Shown here piece after piece: positions 19,206 through 23,959 of a stretch of DNA of 23,959 nucleotides (positions are counted from its first letter, which is position 1; every line of letters starts with the position of its first letter). The translations under genes were made by a program, and so were the position numbers. The notes under the pieces were generated by a model. The model saw nothing but the letters and a program-made list of their open reading frames with translations. It was not told the origin of the DNA and did not search any database. Location of the stretch: positions 1,163,751 to 1,187,709 of the forward strand of contig BLXT01003199.1 of assembly GCA_019648995.1 (NCBI GenBank), given 5' to 3'. The DNA comes from Plakobranchus ocellatus (lineage: Eukaryota; Mollusca; Gastropoda; Plakobranchidae).

Positions 19206-20590
19206 AAATTTAGGAAACTCCCTTATGGTCAAAAGGAAACAAAATGCATATCTAAAACTGTTTTTAAATCACAGTGCAAAAATGTTAGCAATGAATTCAG
19301 GTACACTTTATTCAGGGAATGCAAAAACAATCATGCAAATCATCAGTTTTGTTGATTAAAAAACAAAAAACAAAATCTCCTTGGACACTACTTAGGTGTC
19401 ATTTTGAAGACTAGCATTTTAATGATGATGTGAAAATAAATTTATTGCTGTTGATATGCGATAACACACATGCATACTGCCAGCAGAAAAGCGATTCAAA
19501 ACAAATCTGACATGACAACTGTCTTTCTGTGTACTCTGTAATGAAATATTATCAAACAATACCCAAGTTTAGCAGTTTAGCAGTTTCGAAAATTCGTCAA
19601 TGTGGCTAGAAAGATAATTGTTTATATACATGAAGAAGGTCTAAAAACACGGAAATTTAAACAGCGAGGAAGACCAAAACTTTCATCACTTTGGTTTATT
19701 CTGCTGCGATTCAAAATGATATGAACTTGATCATAGGGCACAAAATTAGATACACTTTTCAAAGCTATTAGTTAGAGTGTTACTGAAATCAAAACCATCA
19801 AAAGCATATATAATCATGCCCATGCCAAGTGTGGGAAGCACACTGTTTTCTCACATAATCATTTCAAATAAAATTAAACACAGAATTAAAAAAAAAAAAA
19901 TAAATAAAAAGAAAGGTGTTTCCTTATGCATAATTATAATATGATATTGTTTACATCCCCATACCATTGAACTTTAACACCATCACCATAATAACTTATG
20001 AGATTGATATATTGAACTTAGGAATTGATAAAACCATATCTTGAAGCTACTGATCGCAATCCTCACATAGAGCAGACTGATATCATCATCATCATCAAAG
20101 ATCCTTGTGAGAGTAAATAGTCAGACTATGTCTTAGTAAATATAGATTCCTTGGCAACTGTCAATTCATGCATCACACTCTATGTATTCAGCTGTTTTTT
20201 AAAAAATCTAACATTTTGTTTCTCCCCTTCCTCTAGATTTCTTTTTCAACATCAGGTCAAATGCCAGGATGTTCTCTGATCTCCCTCTTCTTGTAAATCT
20301 ATTAAGTAAGTGAACACTCTGAATCTTTGCATATCTCCCTTTCATTGATTTCTCAATAAATTTATTGGTCTTTACTAGATGGACTTTTTTGTTGTCATAC
20401 CACTTTTTGGTGCAAATAAAAAGAAAACATGAAAGAACTTACTCAGAGCTCTTGCTGGTGTGGCTCCTGGGTTGGCACTCACACCTCCAACAGGTGTGTG
20501 TGAGCGAGGAGTGGGAAGGCCTGAAGGACGCCCTATGCGAGACGCATTGGATGATGGGGGTTTGATCCCTGAGGGTCTTGGTAGACTCAT
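1362..20590 (-). CDS. CLIP1: CLIP-170 family microtubule plus-end tracking protein (CAP-Gly linker protein), N-terminal 657 codons, 14 exons, 3'-partial
   Basis: Fourteen exons join without a stop: 20443-20590, 18117-18206, 16494-16729, 15407-15634, 14600-14758, 13679-13809, 12395-12629, 6945-7007, 6166-6264, 4114-4259, 3378-3435, 2626-2733, 1990-2142, 1362-1478. All introns are GT-AG with matching phases. Layout: basic Ser/Pro head (1-105), CAP-Gly 1 (about 106-175, GKNDG at 145-149), Ser/Thr/Pro linker, CAP-Gly 2 (about 283-347, GKNDG at 321-325), serine-rich segment (about 375-400), then coiled coil from about 430. Family members bind microtubules and the EEY/F tails of tubulin and EB proteins through CAP-Gly, dimerise by the coiled coil, and recruit dynactin through C-terminal zinc knuckles. 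Vertebrate CLIP-170 is about 1,400 residues, so roughly half is outside the window. The two CAP-Gly domains followed by the [14 protein letters not shown] segment exclude dynactin p150 and tubulin cofactors. The symbol names the family; CLIP1 versus CLIP2 cannot be decided, and invertebrates usually have one copy. Confidence 0.94.
1479..1989. other. CLIP intron between exons 13 and 14
   Basis: A 511-nt phase-0 GT-AG intron. It is AT-rich with an A13 run near 1902-1914. Open frames across 1700-1975 on both strands are low-complexity and not coding. Confidence 0.85.
1990..2142 (-). CDS. CLIP1: CLIP exon 13: coiled coil
   Basis: A 153-nt, phase 0-0 exon coding residues 568-618. It begins [20 protein letters not shown] and ends SRLEDGAK, with clear heptads through [17 protein letters not shown]. 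The acceptor is CCCACCAG and the donor GTACAG. The amino acids diverge from vertebrate CLIPs here, as usual for this part of the rod, so the assignment rests on phase, position and coiled-coil composition. Confidence 0.88.
2143..2625. other. CLIP intron between exons 12 and 13
   Basis: A 483-nt phase-0 intron with a GTGAAC donor and a CCCACCAG acceptor. Nothing else is seen in it. Confidence 0.85.
2626..2733 (-). CDS. CLIP1: CLIP exon 12: coiled coil
   Basis: A 108-nt exon coding residues 532-567, from [20 protein letters not shown] to EKDLNEMK. It is highly charged and heptad-like, and aligns with the ARIKELEQSL region of CLIP-170. The donor is GTGAAC at 2620-2625. The acceptor is unusual: ten A lie directly before the AG, with the T-rich tract upstream of them. 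The frame allows only AAAAG|GGC; the CAAAG six bases further on would shift the frame. Confidence 0.87.
2734..3377. other. CLIP intron between exons 11 and 12
   Basis: A 644-nt phase-0 intron with a GTATGT donor. Its 3' end on the sense strand is a T-rich tract, ten A, then G. No other structure was found. Confidence 0.85.
3378..3435 (-). CDS. CLIP1: CLIP exon 11: short coiled-coil exon
   Basis: A 58-nt exon that completes Arg512 and codes residues 513-531, [19 protein letters not shown]. It matches the CLIP-170 signature KVEDLQFRVEEE. The acceptor is GTGTATTTCAG and the donor GTATGT at 3372-3377 (phase 0). Phase and homology support the same call. Confidence 0.94.
3436..4113. other. CLIP intron between exons 10 and 11
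   Basis: A 678-nt phase-2 intron with a GTGAAA donor and a TATTTCAG acceptor. It holds a short (GT)6 run near 3529 and otherwise plain AT-rich DNA. Confidence 0.85.
4114..4259 (-). CDS. CLIP1: CLIP exon 10: coiled coil
   Basis: A 146-nt exon coding residues 464-511 plus two bases of Arg512. It begins [18 protein letters not shown] and ends [15 protein letters not shown]. From HVDE to the conserved [13 protein letters not shown] block the spacing equals vertebrate CLIP-170 exactly, so no coding exon is missing from the 1.9-kb intron upstream. The acceptor is CCTGCCTTAG and the donor GTGAAA (phase 2). Confidence 0.93.
4260..6165. other. CLIP intron between exons 9 and 10
   Basis: A 1.9-kb phase-0 intron. 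It carries the foldback element at 4987-5133 and several poly(A/T) runs (near 5251, 5430, 5562, 5780). Exact spacing conservation with vertebrate CLIP-170 across this junction argues against a missed constitutive exon. Confidence 0.85.
4987..5133. repeat. Foldback / MITE-like inverted repeat with 34-nt arms
   Basis: Left arm 4987-5020 and right arm 5100-5133 are reverse complements at 33 of 34 positions, enclosing 79 nt. The shared core contains ACAACCACCAACTC. The whole could fold as a hairpin in DNA or pre-mRNA. The ends begin with TA, compatible with a TA-target transposon such as a Tc1/mariner-type MITE, but a clear target duplication is not resolved. No transposase is present. Confidence 0.75.
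6166..6264 (-). CDS. CLIP1: CLIP exon 9: start of the coiled coil
   Basis: A 99-nt, phase 0-0 exon coding residues 431-463: [20 protein letters not shown] followed by a segment ending AAAHVDE. This is the best conserved part of the CLIP coiled coil and nearly identical to CLIP-170/CLIP-115. The acceptor is ATGAACCAACAG and the donor GTGAGA at 6160-6165. Heptad spacing of Leu, Ile and Val is visible. Confidence 0.95.
6265..6944. other. CLIP intron between exons 8 and 9
   Basis: A 680-nt phase-0 intron, GTGAGT donor, CCAACAG acceptor. A-rich runs lie near 6505-6543. Open + strand frames at 6714-6917 show no coding character. Confidence 0.85.
6945..7007 (-). CDS. CLIP1: CLIP exon 8: short exon before the coiled coil
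   Basis: A 63-nt, phase 0-0 exon coding residues 410-430, starting [13 protein letters not shown] and ending TTAALQ. The acceptor is ATAATCTCCAG and the donor GTGAGT. The TTAALQ ending aligns with vertebrate CLIP-170 just before its coiled coil begins, which fixes the order with exon 9. It follows a 5.4-kb intron and is symmetrical in phase, so it is a natural candidate for a cassette exon. Confidence 0.85.
7905..8018 (+). repeat. (GA)n microsatellite with an AGAGGAAGAG sub-repeat
   Basis: Purine-only tract of about 110 nt. The left part has repeats of AGAGGAAGAG at about 7931-7960, the right part is pure (AG)n to 8018. On the CLIP sense strand it reads (CT)n. The Glu/Arg open frame over it is a repeat artefact. 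Confidence 0.95.
8328..8399 (-). CDS. Tiny ORF resembling a signal-peptide exon inside the large CLIP intron
   Basis: The minus-strand [23 protein letters not shown] plus AVS has the profile of a signal peptide: one Lys near the start, then a hydrophobic core. After Ala21 the sequence is GTAAGT (8331-8336), a consensus donor. A nested secreted-peptide gene could start here, but I found no matching downstream exon. T-rich intron DNA often encodes hydrophobic runs, so chance is the main alternative. Confidence 0.15.
   Translation of the reverse strand: MDFLKQVFIYFIFSFVLVTIAVS
8749..8856. repeat. Degenerate 22-bp tandem repeat, five units
   Basis: Units begin at 8749, 8771, 8793 (20 nt), 8813 and 8835, each starting with an A(G/A/C)AGA-type motif and most containing CAATGGAA or a close variant. 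Sequence identity is modest, so this is an old minisatellite. No coding role is seen. Confidence 0.6.
9013..9056. repeat. Small inverted repeat (9-nt arms)
   Basis: ATTCCTTGG at 9013-9021 pairs with CCAAGGAAT at 9048-9056 across 26 nt. It could form a small hairpin or be a paired binding site. It may be chance. Confidence 0.35.
9619..9665 (+). repeat. (GA)n microsatellite
   Basis: Purine tract GAAGAGAGAGGGA followed by pure (GA)n to 9665. Sense-strand reading is (CT)n. Confidence 0.95.
11239..11244 (-). terminator. Possible intronic polyadenylation signal AATAAA
   Basis: AATAAA on the minus strand overlaps the TAA of the candidate alternative terminal exon. The following minus-strand sequence has GGTTTTTTC and TTTGTTATTAG, compatible with U/GU-rich downstream elements. 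AATAAA is common by chance in AT-rich introns, so weight comes only from its coincidence with the open exon. Confidence 0.25.
11240..11404 (-). CDS. Candidate alternative terminal exon of CLIP, ending in a stop that overlaps AATAAA
   Basis: Inside the intron after exon 7, the minus strand has an acceptor (AATAATTTTTTTAG) followed by 54 open codons in the frame needed by exon 7 (phase 0). It begins [19 protein letters not shown] and ends SSLAEPNTK before TAA at 11240-11242. The stop overlaps a poly(A) signal at 11239-11244, and U-rich sequence follows. If used, it would give a CLIP of about 463 residues with both CAP-Gly domains but no coiled coil. No phase-0 donor of good quality lies in it, which argues against a cassette exon. 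There is no homology I can recognise. Confidence 0.32.
   Translation of the reverse strand: MANSNYNLQSMLKSPLKKLALVSLGRRTFFCYGEDILTHIVWYSVSSLAEPNTK
12091..12110. other. Assembly gap of 20 N
   Basis: Twenty unknown bases directly follow GTGTGTG, suggesting that a (GT)n or other simple repeat broke the assembly. The real gap length is unknown. Confidence 0.99.
12395..12629 (-). CDS. CLIP1: CLIP exon 7: end of CAP-Gly 2 and serine-rich segment
   Basis: A 235-nt exon that completes Arg331 and codes residues 332-409. It starts [19 protein letters not shown], the closing strands of CAP-Gly 2, then a Ser/Thr/Pro stretch and a serine-rich block ([19 protein letters not shown]) equivalent to the regulated serine-rich region after CAP-Gly 2 in vertebrate CLIP-170. 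In vertebrates that region is phosphorylated and tunes microtubule binding. The donor is GTACAT after SLANQ (phase 0); the acceptor is CTACCTCAAG. The largest intron follows. Confidence 0.93.
13169..13279 (+). CDS. Short + strand ORF (36 codons) in a GC-richer intron island
   Basis: The + strand ORF reads [20 protein letters not shown] then [25 protein letters not shown] resembles an ankyrin-repeat helix start. The minus strand is also open here, ending [12 protein letters not shown]. The island is less AT-rich than its flanks. It may be a fossil mobile-element or gene fragment; no function can be assigned. Confidence 0.15.
   Translation: MKSTIVGVESMGDTAVHLATAELQDKLLGRSIHFQQ
13424..13660. 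repeat. Degenerate 62-66-bp minisatellite, nearly four units, next to a splice donor
   Basis: Units start at 13424, 13486, 13552 and 13615 with TATAG(T/C)TGAGCAACT-like openings, followed by GGAAAAGTT and AAAATAATATGC blocks and a GCAGGAC block near the unit end. The last unit is cut short about 18 nt from the donor of exon 6. Units 3 and 4 are most alike. Confidence 0.75.
13679..13809 (-). CDS. CLIP1: CLIP exon 6: core of CAP-Gly domain 2
   Basis: A 131-nt exon coding residues 288-330 plus two bases of codon 331. It reads [19 protein letters not shown], then [19 protein letters not shown] and AVAGK. The GKNDG loop is intact at 321-325. The usual GEW turn is GVW here, a Glu to Val change relative to CAP-Gly 1 of this protein and to vertebrate CAP-Gly 2. 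The acceptor is CTCAACCAG and the donor GTAAAT (phase 2). A degenerate minisatellite in the intron runs almost up to this donor. Confidence 0.93.
13810..14599. other. CLIP intron between exons 5 and 6
   Basis: A 790-nt phase-0 intron splitting CAP-Gly 2 after VGDR. It holds a T23 run on the + strand (14297-14319) and a C8 run near 14379. No exon was seen. Confidence 0.85.
14600..14758 (-). CDS. CLIP1: CLIP exon 5: linker and first strand of CAP-Gly 2
   Basis: A 159-nt, phase 0-0 exon coding residues 235-287. It begins [17 protein letters not shown], passes through a Gly/Thr/Pro stretch, and ends GGVKVGDR, which opens CAP-Gly 2. The acceptor is CTTTCTACCAG and the donor GTAAGT at 14594-14599. 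The linker is low in complexity and disordered. The frame and the VGDR ending agree with the next exon starting [10 protein letters not shown]. Confidence 0.92.
14759..15406. other. CLIP intron between exons 4 and 5
   Basis: A 648-nt phase-0 intron with a GTGAGT donor and a TTTCTACCAG acceptor. Nothing further is seen. Confidence 0.85.
15407..15634 (-). CDS. CLIP1: CLIP exon 4: end of CAP-Gly 1 and Ser/Thr/Pro linker
   Basis: A 228-nt, phase 0-0 exon coding residues 159-234. It opens [14 protein letters not shown], the last strand of CAP-Gly 1, directly continuing RYFQ. The rest is a disordered linker dense in Ser, Thr and Pro ([19 protein letters not shown]) with several SP/TP sites that suit proline-directed kinases. 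It ends [10 protein letters not shown]227-S228-I229-P230 fits the SxIP consensus for binding the EB1 EBH domain, with Arg and Pro after it. The acceptor is TTTTCCCCTAG and the donor GTGAGT at 15401-15406. Confidence 0.93.
15635..16493. other. CLIP intron between exons 3 and 4, interrupting CAP-Gly 1
   Basis: An 859-nt phase-0 intron after RYFQ, with a GTTAAT donor and a CCCCTAG acceptor. AT-rich, one A15-type run near 16251-16265, nothing else. Confidence 0.85.
16494..16729 (-). CDS. CLIP1: CLIP exon 3: CAP-Gly domain 1 (main part)
   Basis: A 236-nt exon for residues 80-158. After an acidic/Pro/Gln lead (PQPPSEDG), CAP-Gly 1 starts at [11 protein letters not shown] (about 106) and continues through [19 protein letters not shown] to [14 protein letters not shown]. 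It has the Gly-rich core, the GEWAG turn and the GKNDG loop that forms the EEY/F-binding pocket. The domain is cut by a phase-0 intron after RYFQ (donor GTTAAT at 16488-16493) and finishes in the next exon. The acceptor is TTATCGTCAG. The match to CLIP-170 CAP-Gly 1 is very close. Confidence 0.95.
16730..18116. other. CLIP intron between exons 2 and 3
   Basis: A 1.39-kb phase-1 intron with a GTAGGC donor. It contains a T18 run (17889-17906) and an A14-C5 block near 17970. The open + strand frame at 17184-17399 has no recognisable content. Confidence 0.85.
18117..18206 (-). CDS. CLIP1: CLIP exon 2: linker before CAP-Gly 1
   Basis: A 90-nt phase 1-1 exon completing codon 50 and coding residues 51-79, starting [14 protein letters not shown]. 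The acceptor is TAACTTCAG and the donor GTAGGC. It is rich in Ala, Gln and Arg, with no named domain. Being a multiple of three in length with equal phases, it could be skipped without a frameshift. Its place is fixed by phase between the start exon and the CAP-Gly 1 exon. The residues themselves are not conserved enough for me to recognise. Confidence 0.8.
18207..20442. other. CLIP intron between exons 1 and 2
   Basis: A 2.24-kb phase-1 intron with a GTAAGT donor. It contains the (GA)n array near 19104, a C-rich stretch at 19034-19047 and a short (ATC)5 run near 20083. No further exon was found. Confidence 0.82.
19104..19204 (+). repeat. (GA)n microsatellite with a G-rich head
   Basis: Purine-rich tract of about 100 nt, G-rich at 19119-19136 and then pure (GA)n to 19204. 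Sense-strand reading is (CT)n. Confidence 0.95.
20443..20590 (-). CDS. CLIP1: CLIP exon 1: initiator ATG and basic Ser/Pro head
   Basis: Residues 1-49 plus the first base of codon 50. It begins [14 protein letters not shown], which parallels the vertebrate CLIP-170 start (Met-Ser, then a Lys-Pro-Ser-Gly block), so this ATG is chosen as the start. The donor is GTAAGT at 20437-20442 (phase 1). The segment is rich in Arg, Pro and Ser and expected to be disordered. RPSGLPTPR at residues 21-29 contains an SxLP sequence in a basic/Pro context, resembling EB1-binding linear motifs. The exon probably continues upstream as 5' UTR, since no good acceptor lies just before the ATG. Confidence 0.88.
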
Positions 20591-21004
20591 TTTATGGTGA
20601 TATCAATTGCTGGTACTTATTTAACTTGTTAAATAATAAGGCAGTTTCGCTTGTAGATGTCTGAGTTAACAATGAAACTTGTAGTCAACTAATTTGAACA
20701 CTTTTTTTTTTTTTCAGGAGTAGAAGATGGCAGCAAAGCCCAATGCCTGAGAAATGTTATGTACAATTCAAACTACATATTACTTAATATTTCTAAGGAC
20801 TACTGGATCCAAGAGTTAATATTACAAATGTACAACTGTCATTAAAATGGACACACAATTTAAATCCTCCAGGCAAATCTGAACAGTTTCAAAGACAACA
20901 GATATAAGATAGAATCCTGGAGCAGGTCCAATCCTACTTTACAGTTCAAATCCACAATCAGTGTCAAGTTTTTCCATATTCAATGAATGGCCACATGATG
21001 AAAT
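20591..21004 (-). other. Probable 5' UTR part of CLIP exon 1, with a candidate splice acceptor and a short uORF
   Basis: On the minus strand a strong acceptor, a long T/C tract ending CTCTCTCCACAG, lies at 21005-21007 and opens ATTTCATCATGTGG. No convincing donor follows before the initiator ATG, so I infer a 414-nt leader contiguous with exon 1. A 10-codon upstream ORF starts at 20996 and ends TGA at 20964. A weaker alternative acceptor (AAGTACCAG, just before 20611) would shorten the leader. cDNA would decide. Confidence 0.45.
20615..20637. repeat. Copy 1 of a duplicated 23-nt motif with a palindromic core
   Basis: This copy holds the near-palindrome ATTTAACTTGTTAAAT (7-nt arms, TT centre). 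The same 23 nt recur at 21777-21799. It lies about 25 nt upstream of the CLIP initiator ATG. Confidence 0.8.
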
Positions 21005-21776
21005 CTGTGGAGAGAGGGAAAAAAAAATAGAATCTGTCAATATGCAAAAGAGTATATGTGATACATGTATTTTCAAAGAAAATAATGTGACATAAAAATT
21101 CTTATGACTAAAGAGTTGTCAGTGCAATAGTCAGGATGGAACCAAAAGAATTATCAAAACCAAATTCTTGTCTAAAATTTCTAAAGCCCAGTTGAATTTT
21201 AAAAAATTACTTCCTTTCTGTGTCTTAAAGCTAGTTGAATAATAGGAAATCTCAGGCATGTTTGTCTAATAAGGCTGGGCGTTGGTGCTCCACTCTCAGA
21301 TATAACAGCTGGGCAGAAAGGTACCTACAAATTTTACGGCCAATTCTTTAACCAAAGCCGCCTGCATACCAAGGATTAGCAGATAAAAAATATTTACAAC
21401 GCTAATAAACTAATGAGGGGGGGGTTAGTGAGGAAAATAACATACAAAGAGGAAACAAAATGTTCTGCCTCAAAGAAAAAGAATTCGAATCCTACATTCT
21501 GTAGATATCTTCGCAAAACTCTTGTATTCTTGTTTGATACAATAGTATAGAATAATAGTATTTAAAATGGTAACAGAAGTAAATGAGGGTAATGATGAAT
21601 ATAAGTGATAATTAAACAGTTTAGTACTCGTAATAGACAGCAAGAACAGCATAAGCTTGATATAACACAGAACATAATCCTAGCACTCAATAGCAATTTT
21701 ACGAAAAAAAATTAATCTCTAATAAGACTTACGGTTATGTTTTAGAGTCATTTATGGCCTGGGCAACTACGGTACT

Positions 21777-21799
21777 ACTTATTTAACTTGTTAAATAAT
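21777..21799. repeat. Copy 2 of the duplicated 23-nt motif
   Basis: Identical to 20615-20637 over 23 nt and in the same orientation. The preceding bases also match (GGTAC) apart from a 3-nt difference. Confidence 0.8.
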
Positions 21800-21864
21800 G
21801 TTATCGTGTAGATAAAAAGTATACTTATAATATATAATCCAAAAATAGACCAAGGGACACATAC

Positions 21865-21908
21865 GACCCAATTTCGCTTGAATCTCCTCCACCAATTGAG
21901 TCTCGTAG
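21865..21908 (-). other. Candidate small upstream exon (44 nt), probably non-coding
   Basis: The minus strand shows a T/C tract, TTTTTCTCTTTGAAG, as acceptor, 44 nt of relatively GC-rich sequence, and a good donor GTATGT at 21859-21864. Two frames are open across it, but I recognise neither translation. As it lies upstream of the CLIP start codon on the same strand, a 5' UTR exon of CLIP is the simplest reading. It could also be an exon of an unrelated upstream gene. Confidence 0.35.
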
Positions 21909-22337
21909 CTTCAAAGAGAAAAACAACAAACACACAATTACAAAGCCTTTTGGCCCAGTTTGGGAAATAAAAAAGATTATGGATCTCTGCCAGCCCAAGT
22001 TCTTCGACCCGTAGAGCTACTTATGTCTGTGTCGTATATCCTCTTCCTGTTGTAAATCCAATAGTTAAAAAAAAAGCAAAAAAACAAAAACAAACAAAAA
22101 ACCGGGGATAGTGTAGGTGGAATATTTTCATAATGAGCAAACTTTCTACTGTGGAATTGCGCAGTAGGTCTAGTTTCTTAACTCAAACTGTGTATTTGAT
22201 TATCTGATGATTTTCTGATGTGCCCTACACGATGCCATTACACAGGCCGTTAGAGTCATAGATACTCCCAGTGGTGGTGAAATCAGATCCACAGATTTTA
22301 AAAACACTAAACTTTTATTGATGATATTAGCTTAGTA

Positions 22338-22356
22338 AGATAGAGAAGGAGGGAGG

Positions 22357-22432
<76 letters not shown>
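22338..22432 (+). repeat. (GA)n microsatellite
   Basis: Purine tract of about 95 nt, GGAGGGAGG at the left and then (GA)n with one GAAAGA interruption, ending before CGCACTC. Sense-strand reading is (CT)n. Confidence 0.95.
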
Positions 22433-22435
<3 letters not shown>

Positions 22436-22671
22436 CTCGACTGCTTGAGAAAGAAATGATTAAGACCAGCCTATGGAAATTTCTGCGACTCAAATGTAAG
22501 TAACGGCAGAGAGTGCCTGTATGATAAAGTACCCTCATGATAAGGCGCTGTACTGTCCTTGTCCCGCAGCACAAAGCAAGCACACCTCAAAGGTAAATAG
22601 TCATGACAAGACCACAAAACTAATAAAAGCGAATAGCACACAACATAGCTTCCACAGTAATCGTTGCAGTG

Positions 22672-22717
22672 TTTTTTTTTTTTTTTCTTTTTTTTTTTTG
22701 GGGGGGGGGGGGGGGGG
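22672..22717 (+). repeat. Homopolymer block: T-rich run followed by G18
   Basis: A T run broken by one C passes directly into 18 consecutive G (22700-22717). Such tracts can form G-quadruplex DNA, are slippage-prone and are often mis-sequenced. The sense (minus) strand reads C18 then A-rich. Confidence 0.9.
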
Positions 22718-23318
22718 TTTAAAGTAAAAGTAAAAATCACTATAGAGGCATAGAGGCCTGTGAGCGCATCCACTGACTAAAAGATACTATGATGTGCAAT
22801 AAATTTAAACTGGTGATTGTAGCTTAAAATAATGTGTACACATGTATCTGTTCACCTTCCTCAAACATCCCAGTACTTTCAAGATCCATGAAATATATAC
22901 ATTTTTTTCACGGTAGTATGGTACAAATCTTGTATTATTGCCCTTCAACACAAGGATTCATATTTGCTTAACTTCTCATCTGAGGCATTAAAAATGCGAG
23001 ATGTTTATGTAGATCTAGTTGAAAAACTAATAATAAAGATCATTTCAGGAAAAAACAACCCAGTGCGTTTGGAAAAGGAGAGACATCAACTTAGTGTGTA
23101 TTATCCATGGGAAGGCCAGCCACTTAAGTTTATGGTTTCATAAAATTAAAAAAAAAAAATAATAATAATAAAGATAAAGAAGAATCAAACCAATCCGCGA
23201 CGGCATAATGATCTAAGTTATCAATTAAAAACACCAAGAAATCATTGCGGTTAAGTCTGTTCCTCTTTCTTAATCTTTTAATATCTAAAACAATCGGCAT
23301 GTTCAACGGTGTACATAC

Positions 23319-23387
23319 CTTAACCCGCCATGACTCGCTACTGCTTGAATCTACTGAAACCACACAGACATTAAACTTTGGATTCCG
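23319..23387 (-). other. Candidate exon upstream of CLIP (5' UTR or unknown gene)
   Basis: On the minus strand an open stretch translating RNPKFNVCVVSVDSSSSES and ending WRVK runs into a strong donor, GTATGT (23313-23318). The local composition is less AT-rich than its surroundings. The only plausible acceptor is GGATCAG just before CGG, far from the T14 tract. I do not recognise the translation. It may be a first or second non-coding CLIP exon. Confidence 0.3.
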
Positions 23388-23704
23388 CTGATCCGGCAAG
23401 TCGTAATCCCATCATGTGTCAATGCAAACAGTTTGTAAAAAAAAAAAAAAATAATCATAAAACATGCGTGGCAGCTTCTGTAGGATGACCGAACGAGCTT
23501 TAGACACCCTAACCATTGTTAGGTAAAACGATGTCAGAAAAGGTTGGAAGTATGAAAAGCTGAAGCAATTTGCAAGACTTAAAAATGTAAGGACACAAAA
23601 ATCAACAGCCAGGGTGCTAGGATGTCTAATTAGATAAGATAATAAAGGTACACTTAGAAAAAAAAAAAGAGAAAAATAAAAGGATTCTGGGTTTATGAGA
23701 TGTA

Positions 23705-23758
23705 CCTCCTTCATGACTCAATGGAGCGGAGAATACAGGAGCTTTAGCATTAACCATC
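23705..23758 (-). CDS. Candidate first coding exon of an unknown protein
   Basis: On the minus strand, GAAGATGG gives a good start context. The ATG at 23758 opens MVNAKAPVFSAPLSHEG and runs to a possible donor GTACAT (phase 1). The product is not recognised. Joining it to the candidate exon at 23319-23387 by the visible acceptor would give an early stop, so no gene model could be built. It may be chance. Confidence 0.18.
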
Positions 23759-23959
23759 TTCTCTATATCAATAGGGCACTAATAGCAAATTCTTAAAAAA
23801 AAAAAAAAAAAAAGGTTAATAAATAAGAATCAGTGTGGGTGCACAACTAAATACTACACATCAAACTGATCAAATCGGCTACATTCACGATAGGAGCGCA
23901 CAGGGAATAGATCAAAGTTTTGAGAGAGGGAGGCTTGAGGTTTTGTTTTTTTTTTTTTT

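Larger units (their letters stand above)
21005..23959. other. Region upstream of the CLIP start exon
   Basis: About 3 kb of AT-rich sequence with no clear coding gene. It holds the candidate upstream exons at 21865-21908, 23319-23387 and 23705-23758, the (GA)n array at 22338-22432, the T/G block near 22672-22717 and A runs at 23437-23451 and 23795-23813. No TATA box or CpG-rich promoter could be placed with confidence. Confidence 0.6.

Noticed and set aside
18989..19207. Minus-strand Leu/Ser repeat ORF, and similar ones at 9364-9705 and 22332-22583
   Set aside because: They are (CT)n repeats read as Leu-Ser; no real protein is indicated.
22000..22060. tRNA-like look around GGGTCGAAGAACTTGG
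   Set aside because: No T-loop consensus GGTTCGA and no cloverleaf could be drawn.
22240..22300. Open minus-strand stretch containing SPPLGVSMTLTACVM
   Set aside because: No acceptor borders it and the frame soon stops; not supported as an exon.

Overview
The window is eukaryotic genomic DNA, AT-rich, with long introns, dinucleotide microsatellites and homopolymer runs. It is dominated by one gene on the minus strand: the 5' half of a CLIP-170 family microtubule plus-end tracking protein (CAP-Gly domain containing linker protein, CLIP1/CLIP2/CLIP-190 orthologue). I rebuilt 14 consecutive coding exons by eye. They sum to 1971 nt with compatible phases at all 13 junctions and no stop, giving 657 codons from the initiator ATG. 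The protein matches the CLIP-170 layout: a basic Ser/Pro-rich head, CAP-Gly 1, a Ser/Thr/Pro linker, CAP-Gly 2, a serine-rich segment and the start of the long coiled coil. The remaining coiled coil and the C-terminal zinc knuckles would lie beyond position 1. The protein is clearly animal. The intron texture and (GA)n arrays fit an invertebrate, perhaps a mollusc, but the species is not determined.

Layout, high to low coordinate (5' to 3' of the gene). 20591-23959 is upstream sequence with no clear coding gene; it holds three candidate non-coding 5' exons, a (GA)n array, a T/G homopolymer block and a duplicated 23-nt motif. 12395-20590 holds exons 1-7, encoding the head and both CAP-Gly domains. 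7008-12394 is the largest intron (5.4 kb), with a 20-N assembly gap, two (GA)n arrays, a degenerate 22-bp minisatellite, a possible alternative terminal exon and a possible signal-peptide exon. 1362-7007 holds exons 8-14, all coiled-coil coding. 1-1361 is the start of the next intron and ends in a TA array.

Points of most interest: a possible early-terminating exon after CAP-Gly 2 that would make a coiled-coil-less CLIP; SxIP/SxLP motifs that could bind EB proteins; a 34-nt-arm inverted repeat resembling a MITE; four (GA)n tracts that all read (CU)n in the pre-mRNA; and the unconfirmed 5' exons. I found no bacterial genes, CRISPR array, tRNA or rRNA, and no clear previously undescribed system.
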